64,000 bases of DNA from Rubripirellula lacrimiformis (lineage in GTDB: Bacteria; Planctomycetota; Planctomycetia; Pirellulales; Pirellulaceae): the NCBI RefSeq assembly GCF_007741535.1, contig NZ_CP036525.1:2170001-2234000 (forward strand), in the 5' to 3' direction. Below the pieces are notes generated by a model. It was not told the origin of the DNA. It did no database searches and was given only the letters and a program-made list of their open reading frames with translations. The translations under genes were made by a program, and so were the position numbers. Shown here piece by piece: positions 53,929-63,006 of this stretch. Every line of letters starts with the position of its first letter. The first letter of the stretch is position 1.

Positions 53929-54394
53929 TTTCAGCCCGCGGAGCGAGTTTCGGAGTCAGGCGGAAGTATCTGCTTTGCCCAGCAGTGTCCTCTGAGACAC
54001 CGCCCCGTTTCAAGCCGGGGCCTCCGTTTCGATGCGTGGCCAGCGATTGGATCCCAACCGAGTCCTGTCGGGGGGCTAGTCAACCTTGCCGTCGAAGTTC
54101 GAGTTCAAGTTCGAGTTCGAGTTCGAGTTCGAGTTCGAGTTCGAGTTCGAGTTCGAGTTCAAGTTCAAGTTCAAGTTCAAGTTCAAGTTCAAGTTCAAGT
54201 TCAAGTTCAAGTTCAAGTTCAAGTTCAAGTCTTCAAACCGTCATCCAGCACCCAACTTAAACTCGAACTTAAACTCGAACTCGAACTCTTCTTCCTTTCC
54301 CCCCCCGCTTCTGCATCCCCCACAGCCGTCATCCGCCCAAGTCCATCCGCAGACGAGATCACCTGAGGGTTTCCCCCGGCGATACAATTTTCGC
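53929..54394. other. Intergenic region containing repeats
   Basis: 466 bases between the divergent pseudouridine synthase gene and the unknown membrane-protein gene. It holds the hexanucleotide array and its inverted remnant, and no gene otherwise. Confidence 0.6.
54097..54288. repeat. GTTCRA hexanucleotide array with short inverted arm
   Basis: About 22 hexamers (GTTCGA, then GTTCAA) run to 54229, and inverted GAACTY-type units follow at about 54254-54288. The array is the reverse complement of the unit at 17572-17932 and likewise segregates C/T variants in blocks. The two arms could form a hairpin. Confidence 0.88.
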
Positions 54395-55150
54395 ATGTCA
54401 TCCCACGATTCCCCTGATCCGCTGCAAGACCACGACGCCAGTCGGCTGGCTGACGTCGTGCCTGACATCGCGCCTGCCGGAGATCCGACCACCCGGCAAC
54501 GCCGACTGCGGCTTAGCCTGCGCGAAATCCTTGGGGGGGTGACCTTGGCCGTGTTTGCGCTCGGCTGGGGCACGACCGTCATGAAGTTGCGGTCGGTCCA
54601 GGCCGACCTCAGCCGGTTGCGATCCGAGGTCGGTTACTTGGAACCCACTGCCGAGGGGCAGATGGCGGCTTTGCGAGCTCCGGCCGATCAACCGCTGACC
54701 TATCGATTTCACGTCCGATGTCCGCCGGGGTCGGTAAAGCATCGTTTGGCTTATAGCGTTCTGCTGGAACGTGGCCAGGTGCACCCGACCTGGTTTGGGG
54801 CTGTGCCGATCGCCGCCGGCGACGCTGTCGTGACGGTTCGGATCCAGGAAGATCCGCGAGACAGCCGCTGGAAAATTTCAGTCGTCGCGGATCAGGCCAG
54901 CCGTGTTCGCCGGATTTCGACGGCATTGCCGCCCGAATGGGTTGCGATCTTTCGCGAATCCCATGAAGTCGTCAGCACCGGAATTCCACGTGGGCAGCAG
55001 GTTGCGGCCGATCCGAAACAGTCGATCCGAGTGCTGGACGAACGATGGCTGGTCGGCGAAGGCAGTTTGTTGTTGTACGGTGATAGGCCGCCCGATAGCG
55101 ACCAACTGGGCGTGTACGCAGAATTGCAGCCCGACATAGGCCCGTTGTAG
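54395..55150 (+). CDS. Predicted single-pass membrane protein, unknown function
   Basis: The 251-residue protein has a polar, acidic N-terminus (MSSHDSPDPLQDHDASR), a membrane helix (LREILGGVTLAVFALGWGTTVM, about residues 43-64), a short coiled coil (VQADLSRLRSEVGYLEP) and a beta-rich outer domain (LTYRFHVRCPPGSVKHRLAYSV; AVVTVRIQEDPRDSRWKISVVAD). I recognise no family. ATG 54395 gives the natural start; the open frame upstream is the hexanucleotide repeat. It may be co-transcribed with the following oxidoreductase (168 bases between). Confidence 0.65.
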   Translation: MSSHDSPDPLQDHDASRLADVVPDIAPAGDPTTRQRRLRLSLREILGGVTLAVFALGWGTTVMKLRSVQADLSRLRSEVGYLEPTAEGQMAALRAPADQPLTYRFHVRCPPGSVKHRLAYSVLLERGQVHPTWFGAVPIAAGDAVVTVRIQEDPRDSRWKISVVADQASRVRRISTALPPEWVAIFRESHEVVSTGIPRGQQVAADPKQSIRVLDERWLVGEGSLLLYGDRPPDSDQLGVYAELQPDIGPL

Positions 55151-55318
55151 CGGTGTCTGATGATCCCGCCCAATAGGCTAGGATCTGACCCCGGGGATCG
55201 CCCGGCCGTCGGTTCGCTGGTCGCCCGTTCGCCGTGGAATCGGTTCGCCGGCCGCCGGTTCAAACGGGTGAATCCAACCCCTGTCCATTTTGAAACTGAA
55301 ACTTACGACTGATAGCTG

Positions 55319-56752
55319 ATGGCAAAAGACTTTCTGAAGGGTGCGGCCGACGAGTACGACGTGATCGTGATCGGCAGCGGTTTGGCCGGAATGACGTCGG
55401 CCAACATCCTGGGCCGCGCGGGGCACCGTGTTCTGTTGCTGGAACAGCATTACAAATTGGGCGGACTGGCAACTTGGTTCCTGCGGCCCGGTGGCCATAC
55501 GTTTGACATTTCGTTGCACGGGTTCCCGCACGGAATGATCAAATCCTGTCGGCGTTATTGGAACAAAGACATTTCAGACCGGATCGTTCAACTGAAGAAC
55601 ATCCGATTCGACAATCCCCAGTTCTCGCTGACGACGACTTTCAACCGCGATGACTTCACCCGGCTGTTGACGTCCAAGTTCGGGATTGAACATTCGACCG
55701 TGACGGAATTCTTTGATACCGCGCGTGGAATGAATTTCTTTGACGACCAAACCACCACTACGCGGCAATTGTTTGACCGGTTTTTTCCCGGTCGCGACGA
55801 TGTGGTGCGGCTGTTGATGGAACCGATCACCTACGCCAACGGATCCACGTTGGAAGATCCGGCGATCACTTACGGGATCGTGTTCAGTAATTTTATGAGC
55901 AAAGGAGTGTTCATCTACGAAGGTGGCACCGACGATCTGATCGCGCGGATGAAAAAGGAATTGATCAGCAACAACGTCGATATTCGAATCAACTGTGGCG
56001 TCGATCGCATCCATTTGGACAAAGGGCATGTTGCGGCGGTGGAGACCAACGGTCGAAAGATCAAGTGCCGCGCGGTGGTCAGCAATGCCAACCTGCGCAC
56101 CACCGTGCTGAAGATGATCGGTACCGAGGCACTGGACCGCGACTTTGTCGACAAGACCCAAGCGGTTCGTCTGAACAACAGCAGCACGCAGGTCTACATG
56201 GCGCTGAAACCGGGGCAGGAAATCGACGAATCCAGTGGCGACCTGTTCTTTACCAGCACGTCGAAAGAGTTTCGTACCGACCTATTGCTGTCGCGAGACA
56301 TCACCAGCCGCACGTTCAGTTTCTATTATCCTCGCGCACGCCCTGGCAAAAAGGATCGTTACGCGATCGTCAGCAGCACCAACGCGAACTGGTCCGATTG
56401 GGCCGATCTGAACGAACACGACTACGAGGCCAGCAAACAAGACTTGGTCGAAACGACGATCGAAGCGTTAGAAAAATACATCCCCGGTGTCCGTGATAAA
56501 ATCGATCGCGCCGAAGCCGCCACGCCGCGAACCTTTCACCACTACACGCGGCACGAATCGGGAGCCAGCTTTGGCACTAAATTCGAAGGCTTGGGCGTCA
56601 GCCGTGAATTGCCCCAACAGGTTGGCGGGATGTACCACGCCGGCAGTGTCGGCATCATCATGAGCGGATGGTTGGGGGCGATCAATTACGGCGTCATCGT
56701 CAGCAACGAAGTCGATCAGCAATTGGTCCGCGAAAGTTCTCATACGACTTAG
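55319..56752 (+). CDS. FAD-dependent oxidoreductase, phytoene desaturase/carotene isomerase-like
   Basis: The 477-residue flavoprotein has the dinucleotide motif [15 protein letters not shown] (residues 16-30), [12 protein letters not shown] and [17 protein letters not shown], and the C-terminal FAD motif [20 protein letters not shown]. This order matches CrtI/CrtISO/retinol saturase-like amine oxidase superfamily members. Planctomycetes make carotenoids, but no other carotenoid gene is adjacent. Precise reaction unassigned. Confidence 0.82.
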   Translation: MAKDFLKGAADEYDVIVIGSGLAGMTSANILGRAGHRVLLLEQHYKLGGLATWFLRPGGHTFDISLHGFPHGMIKSCRRYWNKDISDRIVQLKNIRFDNPQFSLTTTFNRDDFTRLLTSKFGIEHSTVTEFFDTARGMNFFDDQTTTTRQLFDRFFPGRDDVVRLLMEPITYANGSTLEDPAITYGIVFSNFMSKGVFIYEGGTDDLIARMKKELISNNVDIRINCGVDRIHLDKGHVAAVETNGRKIKCRAVVSNANLRTTVLKMIGTEALDRDFVDKTQAVRLNNSSTQVYMALKPGQEIDESSGDLFFTSTSKEFRTDLLLSRDITSRTFSFYYPRARPGKKDRYAIVSSTNANWSDWADLNEHDYEASKQDLVETTIEALEKYIPGVRDKIDRAEAATPRTFHHYTRHESGASFGTKFEGLGVSRELPQQVGGMYHAGSVGIIMSGWLGAINYGVIVSNEVDQQLVRESSHTT

Positions 56753-56834
56753 CGGTGGGGTCGCGCTGTCGACCCTGCTGCGTGCAACTTGATCTATCAA
56801 TCCTTTCCTTCCTTCCACCGACTCAGGTTCTACC

Positions 56835-57665
56835 ATGGTGACTTGCCGATATCGAAACGAAGATGACGCGATCGAGTACGCGATGTTCAGCGAAGGCAAA
56901 ATTTGTCCGCTGCCCGGCGTCAACGATCAAAACTTTTTCAGTTCGAATGTCGCGGTCGATGCATCGGATGAAACCTGGCGAAACGCGCCGGACGCATTCT
57001 TGCCGCCGACCCCGACGCCCGAAAAAGTGATCTGCATCGGTTTGAACTATCGTGACCACGCCATCGAAACCGGCGCGGAAATTCCTTCGGAACCGGTTGT
57101 CTTCAGCAAATTCAACACCACCCTAATCGGACATGGCGGTGTGATCCGGTTGCCTAGCATCTCTAAGAAAGTGGACTACGAGGCCGAACTGGTCGTGGTG
57201 ATCGGCAAAGAAGCCAAGCATGTGCCCCAAGATCAGGCGATGGACTACGTCTACGGGTACACCTGTGGCCACGACGTGTCGGCTCGCGACTGGCAAAAAG
57301 GTCGGCCGGCGGGACAGTGGTTATTGGGCAAATCTTTCGACACGTTTGCCCCGGTCGGTTCCTGCGTGGTGCCAAAGTCCGAAGTTCCCGACCCATCGGA
57401 CCTGCGAGTGCGAATGCGGCTCAACGGCGAAGTCGTTCAAGACAGCACCACCGCTCAGTTGATTTTTGATATCCCGACGCTGATCGCCCATCTTTCCAAA
57501 TTCATGACGTTAAAACCCGGCGATCTGATCTTTACGGGAACGCCGCCGGGAGTCGGGGATGCCCGCAATCCGCCTGTGTATTTGAAGGATGGGGACGAGT
57601 GCACGGTGGAGATCGACGGCATCGGAATGCTGACCAACACCTGTCAAGATGAAGTGGCACCCTAG
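56835..57665 (+). CDS. Fumarylacetoacetate hydrolase family protein
   Basis: The 276-residue enzyme has the FAH fold: an N-terminal cap ([17 protein letters not shown]), [21 protein letters not shown], metal-binding [11 protein letters not shown] and the downstream [26 protein letters not shown] and [13 protein letters not shown] signatures. Relatives hydrolyse or decarboxylate beta-diketone products of aromatic degradation, or act on oxaloacetate. The substrate is unknown. It is 83 bases from the FAD oxidoreductase gene on the same strand. Confidence 0.9.
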   Translation: MVTCRYRNEDDAIEYAMFSEGKICPLPGVNDQNFFSSNVAVDASDETWRNAPDAFLPPTPTPEKVICIGLNYRDHAIETGAEIPSEPVVFSKFNTTLIGHGGVIRLPSISKKVDYEAELVVVIGKEAKHVPQDQAMDYVYGYTCGHDVSARDWQKGRPAGQWLLGKSFDTFAPVGSCVVPKSEVPDPSDLRVRMRLNGEVVQDSTTAQLIFDIPTLIAHLSKFMTLKPGDLIFTGTPPGVGDARNPPVYLKDGDECTVEIDGIGMLTNTCQDEVAP

Positions 57666-57821
57666 CCCGGACGGGGGCGTCACCGATGCATCCGGTTTGG
57701 TGATTTAGGGTGACTGCGGGGAATCGCAGCCGAAAACGGAGTTGTCATCCGAGGGGATGATTTGATATGGCATCGAAGTCGACGTCCGCCGAAGTGGGGA
57801 CGTCGGTGCCTTTGATTGCCC

Positions 57822-60008
57822 ATGTCCCCCGAAATCGGTGTTGGTTTTCCTGTGAGTTCGGCCACCGCTAGTCAGCCGTTTGTCTTTCAGCCCTCGGCTC
57901 GCGCCGATGCGGCAGATCGATCGGTCGATGTGGTCGGCGAAACTCGACGCGAGATCGCAGAGATCGTGCGTGAAGTCGCGGCGGCGGTTCGCAGCGACCG
58001 GTCGCAGGCTCAGTTCGTTTCCCTGTTGGCGGACCGGACTCTACGCGCGATGGCCGCCGAAGGGGTCGTGTTTTGGCAGCGTGATTCGGCCTGCGATTCG
58101 CTTGCCTATCGCTGTGTGCATCGGATCGGACGAGTCACCGATCGTTCGATCGCCGACGAATGCCGCCCAGCCCACGAACGTTTGTTGGCCGAAATCGGTG
58201 CGGAGGGATCACCGGTGGTGGTGCCCGCGACACCGGGCGCAGTCGACCCCGACGTACCAAGCAATCCGACCGAAACGCCCGCGGCACTGGTGCCGATCGA
58301 TGGGGACGGATCGCTTGCGGGATCGGACTACATTTTCGAAGTCTTTCTGGAACCCGGTGGCGGTGTCGCAACTCAGCGAGGTTATCTGCGTTTTGTCGCT
58401 CAGATGGCCGACTTGGCGGGCGAATTTTTACGTGCCGACCAACTGCGATCTCTGCGGCGTCGCGAATCCGTGGCTTCGATGGTCGACGATCTGACCGCTC
58501 AAATGCACCGCTGCAACGACCGCCAAAAACTAGGTGGTTTGATCGTCGATGGTGCCGCCGACGGATTTGGTTTTGACCGGGTCGGGCTGCTGAAGTTCCC
58601 AGCGGCCAACAAACACCATGCATCGCCTGAATTGATTGCGGTCAGCCATGTTCATGCGATCGACCAGAAATCCGCGGCCGCACAGCAGCTTCGCCAAGTC
58701 GCTGATTTTGAATTGAATGCCGACGGGTGTCGTTGGTTCGATTCGACATCGACGCCCAAGGAATCGGGTGCCGACGCGGCCCAGGACGGAAAACTCTCTG
58801 TACGCGCGATCGCCGCCGCCGTGGACTCTGCCAAAGATTCAGCGGACTACCGTTTGGTGGGGATGCAGGTCAGTGGGCAGCCTGCCATCACCGACGAATT
58901 TCGCGACCAATGGGTGCGGTTTGCGACACACGCCGATTTGGCGATGCGGAATATCGATCCGGTGCATGGAAGACGCGCCGGTGCAACCTGGACTTGGTGG
59001 TCGACCGCTGCTTCGCCGATCCGGCGATGTTTGGCTTGGGGGTCGTTGGCGACGGTGTTGACGGTCGCCGCTGTGTTTCCAATCCCGCTGGTGATTGATG
59101 CCCCGGCGGTTATTCGACCGGCCGATGCGCAGATGGTTTTCGCACCGCGCAATGCGACCGTGGATTCGATCGTCGTCCGCCATGGAGACGCCGTCGTCCA
59201 AGGACAAACCTTGTTGACCTTGTCGGATGATTTGCTGGACGAAGAAATCGGGTCGTTGATAAGTGAATTGGGCATCCTGTACCAACAGGAGCGAAGGTTC
59301 ACTCGCGCGATGGCAGACGCTTCGTCCGCCAACTCACAGCAGATTGAAAAAACGCAAAGCGATGTCACTTTGGTCGCCGAGAAAATCGCGTCCGCGAATG
59401 AACGCCTGGAACTGCTGCGGATGGTCCAGAAATCTCTTGTCGTGACTGCAGACCGTGACGGGGTCGTCGATGCATGGCAGATTGAATCGCAACTGCAATC
59501 GCGTCCGGTCGCGCGCGGCGACGCCTTGATGCGAGTGATCGCGGCCGATTCGAAGTGGTGGGTTGAGGCCAGAGTGCCTCAGAACCGGGTCGCCCATCTG
59601 CAACATGCCTCATCATCGGCGTCGCCCCAACCGTCCACGGTGACCGCGTCGGATGGATCCACCGTGGGCCAGCCTGGGGAATCCAAAGTGGTCGCGCAAG
59701 TGTCGCTGGATTCGGATCCGGGGCACATCATGCAAGCGTCGTTAGTGCGGATTGGTCCGGCGGTGATGGTCGAGGGTGAATCGTTTCCGGCCACGGCGAC
59801 CTTGCTGCAACTGAACGCTGGCGACGGCGCGTCGATTTTAGATCCACGCCAAAACCGCAATCCATCCGGTGCTCCGGCGCGTGCGATGTTCCGCTGCGGA
59901 TACCAACCGGCGGCGTACGTATTGTTCCAAGATCTGTATCACGCGATCCGCGACACCACGCGGTTGTATTTGGCGGGTGCATCCTCTGAATCACGAGAAT
60001 CGTCATGA
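57822..60008 (+). CDS. GAF-like region fused to membrane-anchored HlyD-type adaptor
   Basis: The 728-residue protein has no N-terminal signal. Residues about 40-205 and 215-390 look like two GAF-type regions (FVSLLADRTLRAMAAEGVVFW; GLIVDGAADGFGFDRVGLLKF), so this half should be cytoplasmic. A membrane helix follows at about 404-424 (LATVLTVAAVFPIPLVID). The outer half starts APAVIRPADAQMVFAPRNATVDSIVVRHGDAV, a biotinyl/lipoyl-like hairpin with a helical arm (RRFTRAMADASSANSQQIEKT) and the returning VVTADRDGVVDAW, then a beta domain. The layout is a sensor joined to a HlyD-type adaptor. The start is ATG 57822. The stop overlaps the next ATG by 4 bases. Confidence 0.8.
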   Translation: MSPEIGVGFPVSSATASQPFVFQPSARADAADRSVDVVGETRREIAEIVREVAAAVRSDRSQAQFVSLLADRTLRAMAAEGVVFWQRDSACDSLAYRCVHRIGRVTDRSIADECRPAHERLLAEIGAEGSPVVVPATPGAVDPDVPSNPTETPAALVPIDGDGSLAGSDYIFEVFLEPGGGVATQRGYLRFVAQMADLAGEFLRADQLRSLRRRESVASMVDDLTAQMHRCNDRQKLGGLIVDGAADGFGFDRVGLLKFPAANKHHASPELIAVSHVHAIDQKSAAAQQLRQVADFELNADGCRWFDSTSTPKESGADAAQDGKLSVRAIAAAVDSAKDSADYRLVGMQVSGQPAITDEFRDQWVRFATHADLAMRNIDPVHGRRAGATWTWWSTAASPIRRCLAWGSLATVLTVAAVFPIPLVIDAPAVIRPADAQMVFAPRNATVDSIVVRHGDAVVQGQTLLTLSDDLLDEEIGSLISELGILYQQERRFTRAMADASSANSQQIEKTQSDVTLVAEKIASANERLELLRMVQKSLVVTADRDGVVDAWQIESQLQSRPVARGDALMRVIAADSKWWVEARVPQNRVAHLQHASSSASPQPSTVTASDGSTVGQPGESKVVAQVSLDSDPGHIMQASLVRIGPAVMVEGESFPATATLLQLNAGDGASILDPRQNRNPSGAPARAMFRCGYQPAAYVLFQDLYHAIRDTTRLYLAGASSESRESS

Positions 60009-60946
60009 ATCGAATGTTGCCAACCTTGGCTGTGTGGATCTGTTTGACCGTTTCGTCGTCGGTGACATCGCAGGATAACGCGGGTGTCCAAGTCGACGAC
60101 AGTGTTGTCCGCTTCGCAAGCGAAGTGGATGTTCCAGCGCTCGAAAGTGGTCCCTTGGCTGAAATCTTTGTTCGCCAAAACGATTCGATCGAAGCCGACA
60201 GCCCGATCGCTCGGCTGCACAGTCATTCGCTGCAGATCGAACGGCGATCGGCGAAGGCTCGCTATGATTCAGCTGAAAGGGACGCTGCCAACCAAATCGA
60301 TATCCAGCGAGCCGAAAAGGCATTGGAATATGCTGTCGCGGAATTGGAAACCAAAACTTCGATGCAGAACGAGTTTCGTGGCGCTGTCGCACGGGCCGAG
60401 ATCCGAAAATTGAGACTCGGCGTCGAGCTGCAAAAACTGGAAGTTCGACAGGCCGAGCTGGATCAAGGCAAGGCACTCACCAACCAGGCGCTGTTTGGCG
60501 CCGAGTTGTCGCTACTGGACAATCAACTAGAAAACATGGAAGCCCAAAGCCCGATTAGCGGTGTCGTCTTGGACGTCGCAAAGTCGGTCGGCGAATGGGT
60601 CAACAAGGGGGAAACGATTGCGACCGTCGGACGCATGGACCGATTGCATATCCACGCTTTCGTCAATAGTCGCCAACTTGCTCCCGCGCTGTGCAAAGGG
60701 TTGCCTGTCAGTGTCACCTGGAAAGACGACGTCGATGGTCGCGAAGTGTCCCTGCGTGGCACCGTGCTGTCGGTTGATCCACAATCGTTTTCAGGCGGAC
60801 GTTTTCGGTTGCACGCAGAAATCGCCAACGTTCAACGCGGTGACAACCACGGTCAATGGCTGTTGCGTCCCGGAACCGATGTTCAGATGACGGTGTATCC
60901 CTCCGTCTCTGTTTCGCGGCGCCAGTCCGCATCGGGGACCCGATGA
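60005..60946 (+). CDS. Secreted HlyD-type membrane fusion/adaptor protein
   Basis: The 313-residue protein has an N-terminal signal (LPTLAVWICLTVSSSVTS). The order is ESGPLAEIFVRQNDSIEADSPIARL (lipoyl-like half), a long helical hairpin (residues about 75-165: RAEKALEYAVAELETKTSMQ; EIRKLRLGVELQKLEVRQ), then AQSPISGVVLDVAKSVGEWVNKGETIATV (second half) and a beta-barrel-like end. This is the adaptor architecture of RND and ABC exporters. It overlaps both neighbours by 4 bases. No transporter core of RND, ABC or MFS type lies in the operon. Confidence 0.87.
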   Translation: MNRMLPTLAVWICLTVSSSVTSQDNAGVQVDDSVVRFASEVDVPALESGPLAEIFVRQNDSIEADSPIARLHSHSLQIERRSAKARYDSAERDAANQIDIQRAEKALEYAVAELETKTSMQNEFRGAVARAEIRKLRLGVELQKLEVRQAELDQGKALTNQALFGAELSLLDNQLENMEAQSPISGVVLDVAKSVGEWVNKGETIATVGRMDRLHIHAFVNSRQLAPALCKGLPVSVTWKDDVDGREVSLRGTVLSVDPQSFSGGRFRLHAEIANVQRGDNHGQWLLRPGTDVQMTVYPSVSVSRRQSASGTR

Positions 60947-63006
60947 ACGCGAGTCCGGCCACGGCGCATCAAAGCGATTTTCCAAACGATCGATCGGCAA
61001 GCGCTGCAAAACGATCGGATCGTCCGGTGCTGCGTCATGATTTGACCAGCATGGTGGTCGACGGATCCCATCGCGGTGTCCGCATCGTGGTCGACGAAAT
61101 CAGTGGCCGATTCACGCGAGTGTCCAATGATCTGTGGCAGTCGCTGTGCAGTGGTACCGCGACCGAAGACGAATGGCAACAGGCGCGTCAGGTGGGTTGG
61201 ACCCGCCATCGATCGGAAGCCAAGTCCACCAAGTTTTCGCCGCTGTACGTTCGACTGACAATCGGGTCGATCGATACCGTTGCCCAGCATCTAGCGGGTG
61301 TTACCGGGTGGTTGTTCGGCCGCAGGGCTGTCATGTTTTGGGCCACCACGATCCTGTTTGCCTTCGCATTGGTGATCAGTCATCGACAGCAGTGGATGGC
61401 GTCGTTCGATTCCTTGGGAAACTTTTTCGCCCAGGCCAATCCCATCGTGCTGGGCGGATTCTTCGTCGCCACGAAAGTGATTCACGAACTGGCGCACGCG
61501 GTGATGTGCCGCCGAGTGGGATCGCGATGTGGTTCGGTCGGCGTGCTGTTGTTATGTGGAATGCCCTGCCCTTTTTGTGATGTTTCCGATACGGCAAGAC
61601 AACCATCGGCATGGCGTCGTGCATCCGTGATGTTGGCGGGGATCTATGTCGAACTGATCATCGCGTCGATCGCGACATTCGTTTGGTTGGCCGCACGGGA
61701 TCCATCGGTGGCTTGGTATGCGTTCAATTTGATGTTCGTATGCGGCATCAGCACGCTGGTGTTCAATGCCAATCCGCTGATGCGATACGACGGCTACTTT
61801 GTGTTGTCCGATTGGATCGGCAGCGTGAACCTGCGCAGCGAAGCGCGTAGCGCTTTTCGTGCCTGGGTGGTGGCTCCGATCGCCGGACCCGGTTATCGAA
61901 TTCGATTCAGCGGCGGCGTGCGTACAGGATGCTTGGCGCTCTATCACGCAGCATCGACGCTGTATCGGTTGGTCGTGCTGGTCGCGATCGCGTCGATGGG
62001 ATTGGCGCTGGCCGATCGAATTCATTTGCGATCGGCGATGATCGCGTTGTTGGCTGTTGCTGCCACTATGATGCTTTTCCGAACGGCGAGGACTTGGGCT
62101 GCGGCGATCATCGGTCGCGGCGATTGGGGCGGAGTCTCTTCCGTCCGCCGTGGAGGGATCTTGATCGGTGGTGCTGCGTTGTCGTTGATGTTGGTTGGAA
62201 TGCCGCTGCCCCGGTATCGAAGTGCGATCGGTCACGTGGATGCCGTCGAGGCGGTGCAGGTGTTTTTGCCAGTCGATTCAATCGTCGCCGACGTCAACTG
62301 CGGATTGGGGGACCATGTCCATTCCGGCACGACACTCGCTCTGCTAAGTGATGATCGGATGAAGATCGACCTGGCGTCGCTGCGCGGAAAAATTCGCGAA
62401 GCCGAGGCGATCAGTTGGATCTCCCGAAGATTCGAAATATCAAACGGCGCCGGCAGTGGCGGATCGCGGTCGGGGGTGGCTGATGCCGAGGTCGTTCATT
62501 GGAACAAGAAGTTGGCGTCGATTCAAATCCGCGCTGACAAGAATGACGTGCGAGCCCCGGTCAGCGGAATGGTGTTGCCGGCCGAACCGACGCTGCCTAA
62601 CGATTCGCTTCGTGGAACGATGATGCTGGCCGATTATGTGGGCACCCTTTCCACGTCATCCAAAGCTTGGTGCCGAATCAGTCCCGACGGTCAACTGCAT
62701 GCCGTGCTGCAAGTCGACGCCAGAGATCGCAACCACATTCGATTGCGATCCGCGGTGCGGATGACGATCGCAGCGAGGCCCGATGAAGTGATTGATTCGT
62801 GGATCGAATCGGTTTCGTCGATCGATTCGGATGCTGGATCCACCGTCCGACGTGGCGGATTCGAAGTGCTCTGTCCGCTGCCGATGGTCGACAGCGATCA
62901 GGTGATGGCGATGCTTGGCAGTCAATGTCGCGCGGTGGTGCGATTGCCCAACCAAAGTTTGGCGGGCGATGCATGGCAAAAATGGAAGGGTTGGAATGGC
63001 GAGTAG
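60943..63006 (+). CDS. M50 site-2-protease-type membrane protein with PqqD-like N-terminus and HlyD-like arm
   Basis: The 687-residue protein starts with a soluble region (about 25-95: RPVLRHDLTSMVV, VVDEISGRFTRVSNDLWQSL) that resembles a PqqD-like peptide-binding fold; this is an inference. A multi-pass core has the zinc motif VIHELAHAVM (H181, E182, H185), LCGMPCPFCDVSDTARQPSAWRRASVMLAGIYVE, and FNANPLMRYDGYFVL, where D283 would be the third metal ligand, as in S2P peptidases. After several more helices, residues about 440-680 form a lipoyl/HlyD-like arm (VFLPVDSIVADVNCGLGDHV; DVRAPVSGMVLPAEP). The start overlaps the preceding gene by 4 bases, and the end overlaps the next by 11. Confidence 0.85.
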   Translation: MNASPATAHQSDFPNDRSASAAKRSDRPVLRHDLTSMVVDGSHRGVRIVVDEISGRFTRVSNDLWQSLCSGTATEDEWQQARQVGWTRHRSEAKSTKFSPLYVRLTIGSIDTVAQHLAGVTGWLFGRRAVMFWATTILFAFALVISHRQQWMASFDSLGNFFAQANPIVLGGFFVATKVIHELAHAVMCRRVGSRCGSVGVLLLCGMPCPFCDVSDTARQPSAWRRASVMLAGIYVELIIASIATFVWLAARDPSVAWYAFNLMFVCGISTLVFNANPLMRYDGYFVLSDWIGSVNLRSEARSAFRAWVVAPIAGPGYRIRFSGGVRTGCLALYHAASTLYRLVVLVAIASMGLALADRIHLRSAMIALLAVAATMMLFRTARTWAAAIIGRGDWGGVSSVRRGGILIGGAALSLMLVGMPLPRYRSAIGHVDAVEAVQVFLPVDSIVADVNCGLGDHVHSGTTLALLSDDRMKIDLASLRGKIREAEAISWISRRFEISNGAGSGGSRSGVADAEVVHWNKKLASIQIRADKNDVRAPVSGMVLPAEPTLPNDSLRGTMMLADYVGTLSTSSKAWCRISPDGQLHAVLQVDARDRNHIRLRSAVRMTIAARPDEVIDSWIESVSSIDSDAGSTVRRGGFEVLCPLPMVDSDQVMAMLGSQCRAVVRLPNQSLAGDAWQKWKGWNGE

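Noticed and set aside
54086-54394. N-terminal extension of the unknown membrane protein (FKFKFE repeats)
   Set aside because: It is the hexamer array read in frame. The natural start with a normal N-terminus is 54395.
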